A stretch of 64,000 nucleotides of DNA from Asanoa sp. WMMD1127 (GCF_029626225.1 NZ_JARUBP010000001.1:6200001-6264000), one strand, 5' to 3'; counted from the stretch's first letter, positions 15,860-25,088 are shown. Numbers and translations: made by a program. The notes: generated by a model not told the origin, from the letters alone.

Positions 15860-16105
15860 GCCAGGGCGGACGGCGGCTTCGGTTAGAACGCGGCGGCAAG
15901 GCTGGGGTGGGACGGCAAACGGCGGACGGCGGCTTCGGTCAGAACGCGGCGGCAAGGCTGGGGTGGGACGGCAAACGGCGGACGGCGGCTTCGGTCAGAA
16001 CGCGGCGGCAAGGTTGGGGCGGGACGGCAAACGGCGGCGGGCGTCTTGCGTGAGATAGCGGGGCGGACGGCGGCTTCGGTCAGAACACGGCGGCAAGGCT
16101 GGGGC
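15860..16105. repeat. 56-bp minisatellite
   Basis: GGACGGCGGCTTCGG recurs at 15868, 15924 and 15980 (exact 56-base steps), with a degenerate fourth copy near 16062-16105. It follows the stop of the 484-residue protein and ends at a large hairpin. It is not a multiple of three and has no coding potential. The region 15806-16355 otherwise contains only the hairpin and the TCCTAGGACG motif. Confidence 0.85.
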
Positions 16106-16115
16106 CGGACCGCAT

Positions 16116-16154
16116 GCGGGCATGGCGTTGCACCCTGTGAAACGCCATGCCCGC
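16116..16154. terminator. 14-bp perfect hairpin
   Basis: GCGGGCATGGCGTT and AACGCCATGCCCGC pair perfectly around an 11-base loop (GCACCCTGTGA). It could end transcription from the upstream gene or be an independent structured element at the edge of the minisatellite. Confidence 0.6.
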
Positions 16155-16267
16155 GAAGCGCCGCCGACCCGGCGGCACTTGCATGCGCATCAGCCAGTCG
16201 AGCTAGACGGCGCGTCTCCTAAACGAGCGGCGGTCTGGGCGGCGCGCGCTACCAGCCGGAACCATCA

Positions 16268-16292
16268 TCCTAGGACGGTCTAGAGGGTGTGC
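16268..16292 (+). promoter_or_regulatory. TCCTAGGACG intergenic motif, copy 1
   Basis: TCCTAGGACG, three variable bases, TA, then a G-rich run ending GTGTGC. It is shared with 29921-29945 and 32879-32903. Copies 1 and 2 also share ten upstream bases, GAACCATCATCCTAGGACGG in full. It lies 64 bases before the 2H-phosphoesterase start. GGAAC at 16258 could be an ECF-type -35. Confidence 0.55.
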
Positions 16293-16355
16293 GAGGTGGC
16301 ATGGAAGGAGAGGGAGGTTCTTGATCTCTGCGACCGCGACACAGACACTTGCGGC

Positions 16356-16883
16356 GTGCAGGCGATCGAGACCGCGTTGATCGTGCCCGTGCCCGAGGCC
16401 GAAGAGGTGGTCGGGGAGCATCGGGCGCGGTTCGACACGGCCGCGCGCTGGGGAGTGCCGGCTCATGTGACCGTGCTCTACCCGTTCGTCGCGCCGGACG
16501 AGGTGACCGACGACGTGCTGGCTGCCGTCGCCGAGACGGTCGCCGCCCACCCACGGTTCGACGTCGAGTTCGCGCGCGTGAGCTGGTTCGGCGATCACGT
16601 CGCCTGGCTGGCGCCGCGCCCCGACCAGCCGTTCCGGGCGCTGACCGCCGCGCTGTGGGAGCGGTTTCCGCAGCACCCGCCGTACCGTGGGGAGTTCGAC
16701 GACGTCGTGCCCCATCTGACGATCGGGCACGACGTGCCGGTCGATGACCTGCGGGCGGCGGCCGACGCGGTCAGCGCGAGCCTCCCACTACGGGCGAGAG
16801 CGCGCGAGGTCTGGCTCATGGTGGGCGCGCCGGAACCGGACGCCTGGCGCACCGCGGCACGCTTCACGTTGGGCGACACGTAG
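16356..16883 (+). CDS. 2'-5' RNA ligase family (2H phosphoesterase) protein
   Basis: 175 residues with the two H-x-T/S motifs of 2H phosphoesterases: HVTVLYPF near residue 36 and HLTIGHDV near 122. Such enzymes open or join 2'-5' and cyclic phosphates on RNA or nucleotides in the cytoplasm; the substrate here is unknown. The start is set at GTG 16356 (VQAIETALIVPVP), where the beta-strand pattern begins. It is followed by kdpD after 54 bases, though a functional link is not evident. The TCCTAGGACG motif lies upstream. Confidence 0.8.
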   Translation: MQAIETALIVPVPEAEEVVGEHRARFDTAARWGVPAHVTVLYPFVAPDEVTDDVLAAVAETVAAHPRFDVEFARVSWFGDHVAWLAPRPDQPFRALTAALWERFPQHPPYRGEFDDVVPHLTIGHDVPVDDLRAAADAVSASLPLRARAREVWLMVGAPEPDAWRTAARFTLGDT

Positions 16884-16937
16884 CGATCCCGTCAAGATCG
16901 GCCGCTGCGGCGCCGCGACGCGCGAATATGGAACGCG

Positions 16938-19900
16938 ATGGCTCGTGGACAGTTGCGGATCTACCTCGGCGCCGCGCCCGGTGTCGGGAAGACGTTCGCC
17001 ATGCTCGAGGAGGCGCAGCGGCGGGCCGGGCGGGGCACCGATCTGGTGATCGGGTTCGTCGAGACGCACGGGCGGCCGCACACGGCGGAGCTGCTCGACG
17101 ATCTCGAGGCGATGCCGCGCCGGGAGATGGCGTACCGCGGCGCGCGGTTCACCGAGATGGACGTCGACGCGATCCTGCGCCGCAACCCGCAGGTCGCCGT
17201 CGTCGACGAGCTCGCGCACACCAACGTGCCCGGCTCCCGCAACGCGAAGCGCTGGCAGGACATCCAGGAGCTGCTCGACGCCGGGATCACCGTGCTGTCG
17301 ACGGTCAACATCCAGCACCTCGAGTCGCTCAACGACGTCGTCGAGCAGATCACCGGGGTGGTGCAGAGAGAAACCGTTCCGGACTCGGTCGTACGCGGCG
17401 CGGACCAGGTCGAGCTCGTCGACATGACGCCCGAGGCGCTGCGGCGGCGGATGGCGCACGGCAACGTGTACCCGCCGGAGAAGGTCGACGCGGCGCTGGC
17501 CAACTACTTCCGCGTCGGCAACCTGACCGCGCTCCGGGAGCTCGCGCTGCTCTGGCTGGCGGACAAGGTCGACGAGCAGCTCGACCGCTACCGCGAGCAG
17601 CACGGCATCGGCACCACCTGGGAGGCCCGCGAACGCGTCGTGGTCGCGTTGACCGGCGGGCGCGAGGGGGAGACGCTGATCCGCCGCGCCGCCCGGATCG
17701 CCGCCCGCAGCAAGGGCGCCGACCTGCTGGCCGTGCACGTGTCGCGCAGCGACGGCCTCGTCGACGCCGACCCGGCCCTGCTGTCCCGGCAGCGGCTGCT
17801 GGTGGAGAGCCTCGGCGGCACGTACCACCAGGTCGTCGGCGCCGACGTGCCGCGCGCATTGCTCGACTTCGCCCGCGGTGTCAACGCCACGCAGCTCGTG
17901 CTCGGCGCCAGCCGGCGCGGCCGCGTCCAGCAGATCCTCTCCGCCGGCGTCGGCGTGACCACGACGGCGCTGTCCGGCGCGATCGACGTGCACCTGGTCA
18001 CCCATGAGGAGGTCGGGGCCGGCCGGCGGCGGTGGCGCAGCGGCGGCGCGGCGCTGTCGCGGAGCCGGCGCGTCGCCGGGTACCTGGTCGCGCTCATCGG
18101 CCTGCCGGCGCTGACCGCGATCCTGGTGCCGTTCGTCGACGAGCTGTCGCTGGCCAGCGACATGATGCTCTTCCTGCTGTGGGTGATCGTGGTCGCGCTG
18201 ATCGGCGGACGCCTGCCCGCTATCGCCGCCGCGGTGGCCGGGTTCCTGCTGCTCAACTACTTCTTCACGCCGCCGCTGCGACGCTTCACGATCAACGAGA
18301 CGGAGAACGTGCTGGCGCTGATCGTGTTCGTCGCGGTGGCGATAGCGGTCAGTGCCGTCGTCGACACCGCCGCCACGCGGACCCGGGAGGCGGCGGCCGC
18401 GAGCGCCGACGCACAGACCCTGGCAACCGTGGCAGGAAGCGTGCTGCGCGGCGTACGCCCGCTGGAAGCCCTGTTGCGCCAACTGCGCGACATGTTCGGT
18501 CTGGAGTCGGTGGCGCTGCTGGAACGCGCGCCCGGCGCGGTCGACGTGCCGGACCTCCGTCGCGACCCGGCCGCGTGGCGCGTCGCCGCCGTCGACGGGG
18601 CAGAGCCGAGCCGAGCCCCGGCGGAGGGTACGAGCGACGTGCCGATCGGCGACGACCTCGCCCTCGTGCTGCGGGGGAGCACCCTGGAGGCCAGCGACCG
18701 CCGGATCGTCGAGGCGTTCGCGGCCCAGGCGGCGGTCGCGTTGCGCCAGGAGCGCCTGGCCGAGCAGGCGGCCGAGGCGCTCCCGCTGGCCGAGGCCGAC
18801 CGGATGCGCACGGCGCTGCTCGCGGCGGTGAGCCACGACCTGCGTACGCCGCTCGCGTCCGCCAAGGCGGCGGTGACCAGTTTGCGCAGCGACGAGGTGG
18901 AGTTCTCGCCCGAGGACCGCGACGAGCTGCTGGCCACCGCCGACGAGTCGCTGGACCGGCTCGGACGGCTGGTCGCGAACCTGCTCGACATGAGTCGCCT
19001 GCAGGCCGGCGCGCTCGGGGTGGTGCCGGCGTCGCTGGGTTTGGAGGAGGCGGTGCCGCGGGCGCTGGACGAGATCGGCGCGGCCGCCGCCCCGGTGGTC
19101 CTGCGGATGCCGGACGACCTGCCGCTGGTGGTCGCGGACCCGGGCCTGCTGGAGCGGATCCTGGTCAACGTGATCGGCAACGCGATCCGGTTCAGCCCCG
19201 ACGACCGGCCACCGAAGATCACGGCGAGCGACCACGCCGGCTGGGTCGAGCTGCGGGTGATCGACCGCGGCCCCGGCATCCCGGACACGGACCGCGACCG
19301 GGTGTTCCAGCCGTTCCAGCGGCTCGGCGACCGCACCAACCACGCGGGCGTCGGCCTCGGCCTGGCGCTGTCGCGCGGTTTGGCGGAGGCGATGGGTGGC
19401 TCGCTGGTGCCGGAGACGACACCGGGCGGCGGGCTGACGATGGTGCTGACCCTGCCGTCGACCGAGGCGTCGGTGGAACCGACGGAGACCCGCGCGACGG
19501 AGATCGCCGACCAGGCGATCCGGGAACGCCTACGGCGCTGGCCGCGCGACCCGCAGCCGATCCCGCGGCTCGGCCCGTCGGACCTGGAGCTTCGCGGACC
19601 TGGACCGGTCGACGGCGCCCCGGTGCCGGAACCGGTCCATCCGTCGCGGCTCGCAGACAGCGCCGCTGTCGACCGGAAGGGGCGCGACCCGGTCAACGGC
19701 GGCTCGCCGCCTCGGCTCACGGAAGACGACTCGGCCAACCGCCGGCCGCGTGACGCCGCCGCGACCACGGGCCAGGGCGCGCCGGGCAGTCACGTTCAAG
19801 GACGTGACCGGCCCCGGCGCGGCCACGGCGTCCGGCACGGCGGCGGTGGCGCGGGCGGCGCCGAGAGCGACCCGCGGAAGGCGGAAGGTGAACACATGAG

Positions 19901-19940
19901 CGAGGGCGACGAGCAGCCGCCGAACGGTGGTGTGCGGTGA
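16938..19940 (+). CDS. kdpD: Osmosensitive K+ channel sensor kinase KdpD
   Basis: 1000 residues. The N-terminal KdpD domain has Walker A GAAPGVGKT (10-19) and VVDELAHTN. A universal-stress-like domain (~235-350), a four-span membrane region (~375-475), a GAF-like segment, then the kinase core follow: H-box VSHDLRTPLA with H633, N-box NVIGNAIRFSP, DRGPGIPD and GVGLGLALS. It would sense K+ limitation or turgor and phosphorylate KdpE. After the ATPase domain there is an extra ~160-residue disordered tail rich in Pro, Arg and Asp, not usual for KdpD. kdpE overlaps by four bases; kdpFABC is absent from the window. Confidence 0.92.
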   Translation: MARGQLRIYLGAAPGVGKTFAMLEEAQRRAGRGTDLVIGFVETHGRPHTAELLDDLEAMPRREMAYRGARFTEMDVDAILRRNPQVAVVDELAHTNVPGSRNAKRWQDIQELLDAGITVLSTVNIQHLESLNDVVEQITGVVQRETVPDSVVRGADQVELVDMTPEALRRRMAHGNVYPPEKVDAALANYFRVGNLTALRELALLWLADKVDEQLDRYREQHGIGTTWEARERVVVALTGGREGETLIRRAARIAARSKGADLLAVHVSRSDGLVDADPALLSRQRLLVESLGGTYHQVVGADVPRALLDFARGVNATQLVLGASRRGRVQQILSAGVGVTTTALSGAIDVHLVTHEEVGAGRRRWRSGGAALSRSRRVAGYLVALIGLPALTAILVPFVDELSLASDMMLFLLWVIVVALIGGRLPAIAAAVAGFLLLNYFFTPPLRRFTINETENVLALIVFVAVAIAVSAVVDTAATRTREAAAASADAQTLATVAGSVLRGVRPLEALLRQLRDMFGLESVALLERAPGAVDVPDLRRDPAAWRVAAVDGAEPSRAPAEGTSDVPIGDDLALVLRGSTLEASDRRIVEAFAAQAAVALRQERLAEQAAEALPLAEADRMRTALLAAVSHDLRTPLASAKAAVTSLRSDEVEFSPEDRDELLATADESLDRLGRLVANLLDMSRLQAGALGVVPASLGLEEAVPRALDEIGAAAAPVVLRMPDDLPLVVADPGLLERILVNVIGNAIRFSPDDRPPKITASDHAGWVELRVIDRGPGIPDTDRDRVFQPFQRLGDRTNHAGVGLGLALSRGLAEAMGGSLVPETTPGGGLTMVLTLPSTEASVEPTETRATEIADQAIRERLRRWPRDPQPIPRLGPSDLELRGPGPVDGAPVPEPVHPSRLADSAAVDRKGRDPVNGGSPPRLTEDDSANRRPRDAAATTGQGAPGSHVQGRDRPRRGHGVRHGGGGAGGAESDPRKAEGEHMSEGDEQPPNGGVR

Positions 19941-20620
19941 CGCGGATCCTGGTCGTCGACGACGAGCCGCAGATCCTGCGGGCCATGCGGATCAATCTGC
20001 GGGCCCGCGACTACGACGTGGACGTCGCCGCCGATGGTGGGACGGCGTTGAAGGCCGCCGCGGCCCGGCCGCCCGATCTCGTCGTGCTCGATCTCGGCCT
20101 TCCCGACATGGAGGGCACCGATGTGATCCGCGGGCTCCGCGGGTGGACCGCCGTGCCGATCATCGTGCTGTCCGGCCGCGCGGACAGTGCCGACAAGGTG
20201 GCCGCGCTCGACGCCGGGGCGGACGACTACGTGACCAAGCCGTTCGGGGTCGACGAGCTGCTCGCCCGGATCCGGGCCGTCACCCGGCGGATGGGCGCCA
20301 CCAGTGACGCCGCGCCGGTGATCAAGGTGGGTGCGTTCACCGTCGACCTGGCGGCGCGGACCGTCGACCCGCCCGACGGGGCCGGCGAGGTGCGGCTCAC
20401 CCCGACCGAGTGGCATCTGCTGGAGATCCTCCTGCGCAACCCCGGCAAGCTGGTCAGCCAGCGCCAGCTGCTCCAGGACGTCTGGGGGCCGCAGTACCAG
20501 ACCGAGACCAACTACCTCCGCCAGTACATGGCTCAGCTCCGGCGCAAGCTCGAGGTCGACCCCGGCCACCCGCGGCACCTGCTGACCGAACCGGGGATGG
20601 GTTACCGCTTCCAACCCTGA
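19937..20620 (+). CDS. kdpE: Response regulator KdpE
   Basis: 227 residues, OmpR class. The receiver has the acidic pair DDE near residue 8, the phosphoacceptor Asp in LVVLDLGLPDMEG and the conserved Lys in YVTKPFG. A winged-helix DNA-binding domain follows (TPTEWHLLEILLRNPGKLVSQRQLL, ETNYLRQYMAQLRRKLE, LLTEPGMGYRF). GTG 19937 overlaps the kdpD stop. It would activate kdpFABC in response to low K+, but the target operon is elsewhere or missing. The next gene is convergent. Confidence 0.93.
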   Translation: MTRILVVDDEPQILRAMRINLRARDYDVDVAADGGTALKAAAARPPDLVVLDLGLPDMEGTDVIRGLRGWTAVPIIVLSGRADSADKVAALDAGADDYVTKPFGVDELLARIRAVTRRMGATSDAAPVIKVGAFTVDLAARTVDPPDGAGEVRLTPTEWHLLEILLRNPGKLVSQRQLLQDVWGPQYQTETNYLRQYMAQLRRKLEVDPGHPRHLLTEPGMGYRFQP

Positions 20621-20632
20621 GCTGCGGCAGGG

Positions 20633-21127
20633 TCACCGCAGGGATTTGACCAGCATCGTGATCGTCTCGGGGACCCAGCGCTTGACGCCGTCCCTGCCGA
20701 CCCAGTCGTACCCCGTCGAGATCAGGCCGTGGGGCCACTCGCCGTAGCCGAGCCGCTCGTACAGCCGTCGCGCGCCTGGGTTGTCGACCGCCACGCCGAG
20801 CGCGATCCTCGCGTGCTCGCGGGAGCGGGCCAGCGACTCGGCCGCCCCGATGAGCGACGTGCCGAACCCGCGGTTGCGCAGCACCGACACCACCTCGAGG
20901 TGGACCAGCACCGGCACCCCGCCGAGGTGCTCATTGACCTCGCGCTCCGGCACCGGCGACAACGCCACCCACACGTCGGCGACCGGCGAGCCGTCGAGGC
21001 ACCCGACGAGCAGCACCCCCTCGCCGCGGGACTGCGCGGCGAGCTTGGCGGCGAAGAACTCCCGTTGCCCGAGCAGCGCGACCAGACCGTCCACATGGGA
21101 CGCGGCACCACGGGCGACGGTGAACAT
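20633..21127 (-). CDS. GNAT N-acetyltransferase
   Basis: 164 residues with the GNAT acetyl-CoA pyrophosphate loop LRNRGFGTSLIGAAE (an R-x-x-G-x-G/A variant) and the later ARRLYERLGYGEW block. The substrate is unknown. Its ATG overlaps the stop of the upstream DUF899 gene by one base (TGATG), so the two form a coupled pair. The 3' end converges on kdpE with 12 bases between stops. Confidence 0.8.
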   Translation of the reverse strand: MFTVARGAASHVDGLVALLGQREFFAAKLAAQSRGEGVLLVGCLDGSPVADVWVALSPVPEREVNEHLGGVPVLVHLEVVSVLRNRGFGTSLIGAAESLARSREHARIALGVAVDNPGARRLYERLGYGEWPHGLISTGYDWVGRDGVKRWVPETITMLVKSLR

Positions 21128-21774
21128 CAGTACTCGTCGTGCAGGCGCCACCAGGAGTACGGCTCCGTCTGCGGCCAGCCCAGCGGCGAGTCCTCCCAGC
21201 TCTCCTGCCGCCCGTACGGCGTGAGGTCGAGGATGTTGAAGTCGAAGCGCAGCCGGTCGACGCCGCGGTCGCTGGTGAGGTAGGTCTGGTAAGCGTCGAC
21301 GCCGTCGGTGACGAACACGGCCAGCGCGAAGCCCCGCCCGGCCCCGATGTCGGCGCTGAACGTGGTGCCGCGCGACGAGTAGACCGGCACCGTCCACTCC
21401 ATCCGCGTCCGCACCGACCGGAGCTGGTCCAACGGCATGTCGGAGACGACGGCGTACGAGGTGCCGCGCGCGTGCAGGTGCTCGAGCCGCCCGACGTTGT
21501 CGGTGAAGCTGGCGCAGCCGGAGCAGATGTCGTCGGGGCCGTTGTCCATGAACTGGTAGACGACGAGCTGGTCGCGACCCTCGAACAGGTCCCGCAAACT
21601 CGCTTTCCCGTCGGGCCCGTCGAACGCATAATCGGCCGGCATCCGCACCATCGGCAGCCGTCGTCGCTGGGCGGCCAGGTCGTCCAGCGCCCGGGTCGCC
21701 TCCTTCTCCTTGACCAGGAGCGCGTCACGGGCGGTCTGCCACTGTGCGCGGGACACGACTTCGGGGAGCGCCAT
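21127..21774 (-). CDS. DUF899 thioredoxin-like protein
   Basis: 215 residues. The pattern of a short helical N-terminus, LRDLFEGRDQLVVYQFM, then CSGCASFTDNV and VYSSRGTTFSADIG with a C-terminal tryptophan-rich segment matches the DUF899 family, which has a thioredoxin fold. A CxxC-like pair (CSGC) sits where the redox site would be. The role is unproven; members are often annotated as dithiol-disulfide isomerase-like. It is divergent from the DUF4037 gene and coupled to the GNAT gene. Confidence 0.8.
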   Translation of the reverse strand: MALPEVVSRAQWQTARDALLVKEKEATRALDDLAAQRRRLPMVRMPADYAFDGPDGKASLRDLFEGRDQLVVYQFMDNGPDDICSGCASFTDNVGRLEHLHARGTSYAVVSDMPLDQLRSVRTRMEWTVPVYSSRGTTFSADIGAGRGFALAVFVTDGVDAYQTYLTSDRGVDRLRFDFNILDLTPYGRQESWEDSPLGWPQTEPYSWWRLHDEY

Positions 21775-21831
21775 CGCCTCGTCCTCTCGTCACCGACAGT
21801 GATCGTCTCCAGCCTAACCCGGGAGGGGCGC

Positions 21832-22836
21832 ATGGGGTTCACACCCGGCATCGACGTCAGTCGCAGGTTGTACGCGGAGCTGGTAGCGCCGGCCCTGACC
21901 GCCCTGCCGCACGCGGCCGGCCGCGTCGACAGCGGCTCGGACGTGCTCGGCTTCGACACGGAGCGTTCCATGGACCACGACTGGGGCCCGCGCCTGCAGG
22001 TCTTCGTCGCCGACCGGGCCGCCCGGGTGATCGCAGAGAACGCCATCGTCCTGCCGCCCACCTTCCACGGCATCCCCACCTCCGGCGGCGGCGAGCAGAT
22101 CGGCGTCAAGGTCGAGATCCTCGCCGACTACCTGGTGCCGCTGCGCACGGAGAGCGCCGGCGACTGGCTCGCCCTGCCGACCCAGCGCCTGGCCGAGTTC
22201 ACCGGCGGCGCCGTCTTCCACGACGACCTGGGCCTCGACGCGGCCCGGCGACGCCTGCGCTGGTACCCGGACGACGTCTGGCGGCACGTCCTGGCGGCCC
22301 AGTGGACCCGGATCGACCAGGAGGAGCCGTTCGTCGGCCGCTGCGGGGAGCTGGGTGACGACCTGGGCAGCCGGATCGTCGCCGCCCGCCTCGCCCGCGA
22401 CCTGATGCGGCTGTTCCTGCTCCTGGAGCGCCGCTATCCGCCGTACGCCAAATGGATCGGCACCGCCTTCGCCCGCCTCGAGAACGGCCCGCACGAGGCG
22501 CTCGCCGGCGCCCTGGCCGCGGCCGACTGGCGCGACCGCGAGCGCCACCTGGTCGCCGCCGCCAGCGCGGCGGGGGAGCGCACCAACGAGGTCTTCGGGA
22601 CGACCGTCGACCCCGCCCCGCGCCCGTTCCACGACCGGCCGATCATGGTGGTCGGCGGGGCCCGGTTCGCCGAAGCGCTCGTCGCCACCATCGCCGATCC
22701 GGCGCTGCGGGCCCGGCCCTTGACGGGCGCCGTGGACCAGTGGGTCGACAGCACGGACGTGTTGTCGCATGTCGGACGCGCCCGGGCCGCGGCGCGCGGG
22801 CTCGACGGGGCCGAAAGCCGCCCGAACGACCGTTAA
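21832..22836 (+). CDS. DUF4037 nucleotidyltransferase-like protein
   Basis: 334 residues. GSDVLGFDTERSMDHDWGPR near the N-terminus is a nucleotidyltransferase-type signature (Gly-Ser then Asp-x-Asp-like acids) seen in DUF4037 proteins. The remainder is helical, with RLFLLLERRYPPYAKWIGTAF. A nucleotide-transfer or antitoxin-like role is inferred only from fold. ATG 21832 has GGGAGGGG upstream. It is followed after nine bases by the M24 peptidase gene, probably in one transcript. Confidence 0.75.
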   Translation: MGFTPGIDVSRRLYAELVAPALTALPHAAGRVDSGSDVLGFDTERSMDHDWGPRLQVFVADRAARVIAENAIVLPPTFHGIPTSGGGEQIGVKVEILADYLVPLRTESAGDWLALPTQRLAEFTGGAVFHDDLGLDAARRRLRWYPDDVWRHVLAAQWTRIDQEEPFVGRCGELGDDLGSRIVAARLARDLMRLFLLLERRYPPYAKWIGTAFARLENGPHEALAGALAAADWRDRERHLVAAASAAGERTNEVFGTTVDPAPRPFHDRPIMVVGGARFAEALVATIADPALRARPLTGAVDQWVDSTDVLSHVGRARAAARGLDGAESRPNDR

Positions 22837-22845
22837 GCTAGGGGC

Positions 22846-23949
22846 GTGCTCAGTGCGGAGCTCTACCCACCCGAGCGGCTCGTGGCCGCCCAGCGCGCGA
22901 CGGCCGCGGTCGGCCTCGACGCGCTGCTCGTCACACCGGGCTCCGACCTGCGCTACCTCACCGGCTACGACGCCCACGCCCAGGAGCGGTTGACCTGCCT
23001 GGTGCTGCCCGCCCGCGGCGAGCCCACCCTGATCGTCCCGACGCTGGAACGCCCGGCCGCCGAGACGGCGACGACGAACGTGCGGATCGTCGACCACCCC
23101 GACGGCGCCGACCCGTTCCCGCTGGTGGCGCGGGCCCTCGACGGCGACCCCAGCGTGGTGGCGCTCAGCGATCGGATGTGGGCCGCGCACGTGCTCGGCC
23201 TGCGGGCCGCCCTCCCCGGCGCCGAGCAGCGGCTGGCCGGCGACGTGCTCGGTGAGCTGCGGATGCGCAAGTCACCGGCCGAGGTCGAGGCGCTGCGGGC
23301 GGCCGGCGCCGCCATCGACGCGGTGCACGCCCGGATGGGCGAGTGGCTGCGCCCGGGCCGCACCGAGCGCGAGGTCGGCGTCGACATCGCCGACGCGATC
23401 CTGGCCGCCGGCCACGCCACCGTCGACTTCGTCATCGTCGCGTCCGGGCCCAACGGGGCGAGCCCGCACCACGCCACCGCCGACCGGGTGATCGGGCCCG
23501 GTGACCCGGTGGTGGTCGACATCGGCGGCACGATGCCGTCCGGCTACTGCTCCGACTCGACCCGCACCTATGTGGTCGGTCGCCCGGCGCCCGACATGGC
23601 CGAGCTCTACGCGGTGCTGCACACCGCCCAGCGCGCCGCCGTCGAGGCCGTGCGGCCGGGTGTGACGTGCGCGCAGGTCGACGCCGCGGCCCGGGAGGTG
23701 ATCGCCGACGCCGGCTACGGTCCGGCGTTCCTGCACCGCACCGGGCACGGGATCGGTCTAGACGGCCACGAGGAGCCCTACATCGTGGCGGGCAACGATC
23801 GTCCCCTGGAGCCCGGCATGGCGTTCTCGATCGAGCCGGGCATCTACCTCGCGGGCCGCCACGGCGCCCGCATCGAAGACATCGTCGTCTGCACCGACGG
23901 GGGCGCGGACGTCCTCAACACCACACCCACGGAGCTGGCCGAACTATGA
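22846..23949 (+). CDS. M24 family Xaa-Pro dipeptidase/aminopeptidase
   Basis: 367 residues: creatinase-like N-terminal domain and pita-bread catalytic domain. The five metal ligands are visible: D in VVVDIGG, D in CSDSTRTY, H in HRTGHGIG, E in IEPGIYL and E in ARIEDIV. It would remove an N-terminal residue before proline in cytoplasmic peptides using two metal ions. GTG 22846 start. The stop overlaps the acyl-CoA dehydrogenase start (ATGA). Confidence 0.9.
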   Translation: MLSAELYPPERLVAAQRATAAVGLDALLVTPGSDLRYLTGYDAHAQERLTCLVLPARGEPTLIVPTLERPAAETATTNVRIVDHPDGADPFPLVARALDGDPSVVALSDRMWAAHVLGLRAALPGAEQRLAGDVLGELRMRKSPAEVEALRAAGAAIDAVHARMGEWLRPGRTEREVGVDIADAILAAGHATVDFVIVASGPNGASPHHATADRVIGPGDPVVVDIGGTMPSGYCSDSTRTYVVGRPAPDMAELYAVLHTAQRAAVEAVRPGVTCAQVDAAAREVIADAGYGPAFLHRTGHGIGLDGHEEPYIVAGNDRPLEPGMAFSIEPGIYLAGRHGARIEDIVVCTDGGADVLNTTPTELAEL

Positions 23950-25088
23950 CCATCGACCGCGTCCTGCCCACCGAAGAGGCCGGAGACCTCCTCGACCTCG
24001 CCACCGAGATCGCCGACCGCGAGCTCGCGCCGAAGGCCGCCGACTACGAGGCCCGCCGCGAGTTCCCGCGCGAGCTGGTCCGCACCATCGGCCGGGCCGG
24101 GCTGCTCGGCCTGCCCTACCCCGAGGAGATGGGGGGCGGCGGGCAGCCGTACGAGGTCTATCTGCAGGTCCTGGAGATCCTCGCCTCCCGCTGGCTGGTC
24201 GCCGCCGAGGCGGTCAGCGTGCACACCCTGGCCTGCTACCCGGTGGCCTCCGCCGGCAGCGAGCAGCTGCGCAAGCTGCTGCCCGACATGCTCGGCGGCG
24301 AGCTGCTGGGTGGCTACTGCCTCTCGGAGCCGCAGGGTGGCTCCGACGCGGCGGCGATGACCACGCGGGCGCGGCGCGACGGCGACGCCTACGTCATCGA
24401 AGGCACCAAGGCGTGGATCACCCACGCCCACGACGCCGACTTCTTCAACGTGTTCGCCCGCACCGGCGGCCCCGGCGCCCGGGGCATCTCGTGCCTGCTC
24501 GTCGACGCGAGCACGCCCGGCATCGTGCCGCAGGCCCCGGAGCGCACGATGGGCCTGCACGCCTCGCCGATCTCCCAGATCGCGTTCGACGGCGCGCGCG
24601 TGTCCGCGGACCGGCTCGTCGGCGACGAGGGCACCGGCTTCGGCATCGCGATGCGGGCCCTCGACTCCGGCCGGCTCGGCATCGCCGCCTGCGCCGTCGG
24701 CCTGGCCCAGGCGGCCCTCGACTACGCGGCCGGCTACGCCCGGGAGCGGGAGCAGTTCGGCACGCCGATCATCGACTTCCAGGGCCTGGGCTTCATGCTG
24801 GCCGACATGGCCACCCAGGTCTCCGCCGCCCGCGCGCTGACCCTGTCGGCGGCCCGGCTGCGGGACCACGGCCGCCCCTACTCGGTCGAGGCGGCCAAGG
24901 CCAAGCTGTTCGCCACCGACGTCGCGATGAAGGTGACCACCGACGCCGTCCAGGTGCTCGGCGGCTACGGCTACGTCGCCGACCACCCGGTGGAGCGCTA
25001 CATGCGCGAGGCCAAGGTGCTGCAGATCGTCGAGGGCACCAACCAGATCCAGCGCCTGGTCATCTCCCGGTCACTGGCGAAGGGCTGA
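23946..25088 (+). CDS. Acyl-CoA dehydrogenase
   Basis: 380 residues, standard length. The FAD/acyl-CoA motifs YCLSEPQGGSDAAAM and AWITHAH are present, with the C-terminal LGGYGYVADHPVERYMREAK and catalytic Glu in VEGTNQIQR. It oxidises an acyl-CoA to the enoyl-CoA, passing electrons to ETF. The position of the Glu fits short/medium or branched-chain enzymes. It is coupled to the M24 peptidase by ATGA. The 3' end overlaps the convergent epoxide hydrolase gene by 18 bases. Confidence 0.93.
   Translation: MTIDRVLPTEEAGDLLDLATEIADRELAPKAADYEARREFPRELVRTIGRAGLLGLPYPEEMGGGGQPYEVYLQVLEILASRWLVAAEAVSVHTLACYPVASAGSEQLRKLLPDMLGGELLGGYCLSEPQGGSDAAAMTTRARRDGDAYVIEGTKAWITHAHDADFFNVFARTGGPGARGISCLLVDASTPGIVPQAPERTMGLHASPISQIAFDGARVSADRLVGDEGTGFGIAMRALDSGRLGIAACAVGLAQAALDYAAGYAREREQFGTPIIDFQGLGFMLADMATQVSAARALTLSAARLRDHGRPYSVEAAKAKLFATDVAMKVTTDAVQVLGGYGYVADHPVERYMREAKVLQIVEGTNQIQRLVISRSLAKG

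Noticed and set aside
13690-16105. CRISPR array
   Set aside because: The repeats are contiguous or near-contiguous tandem units without unique spacers, and no cas genes are present.
16203-16730. Leftward 175-codon frame opposite the 2H phosphoesterase
   Set aside because: The rightward frame has both H-x-T motifs; the leftward one is Arg/Pro/His-rich and featureless.
16788-19343. Very long leftward open frame opposite kdpD
   Set aside because: It mirrors kdpD, is Arg/His/Gln-rich without any motif, and lacks a ribosome site. kdpD has all kinase motifs, so the antisense frame is a GC-bias shadow.
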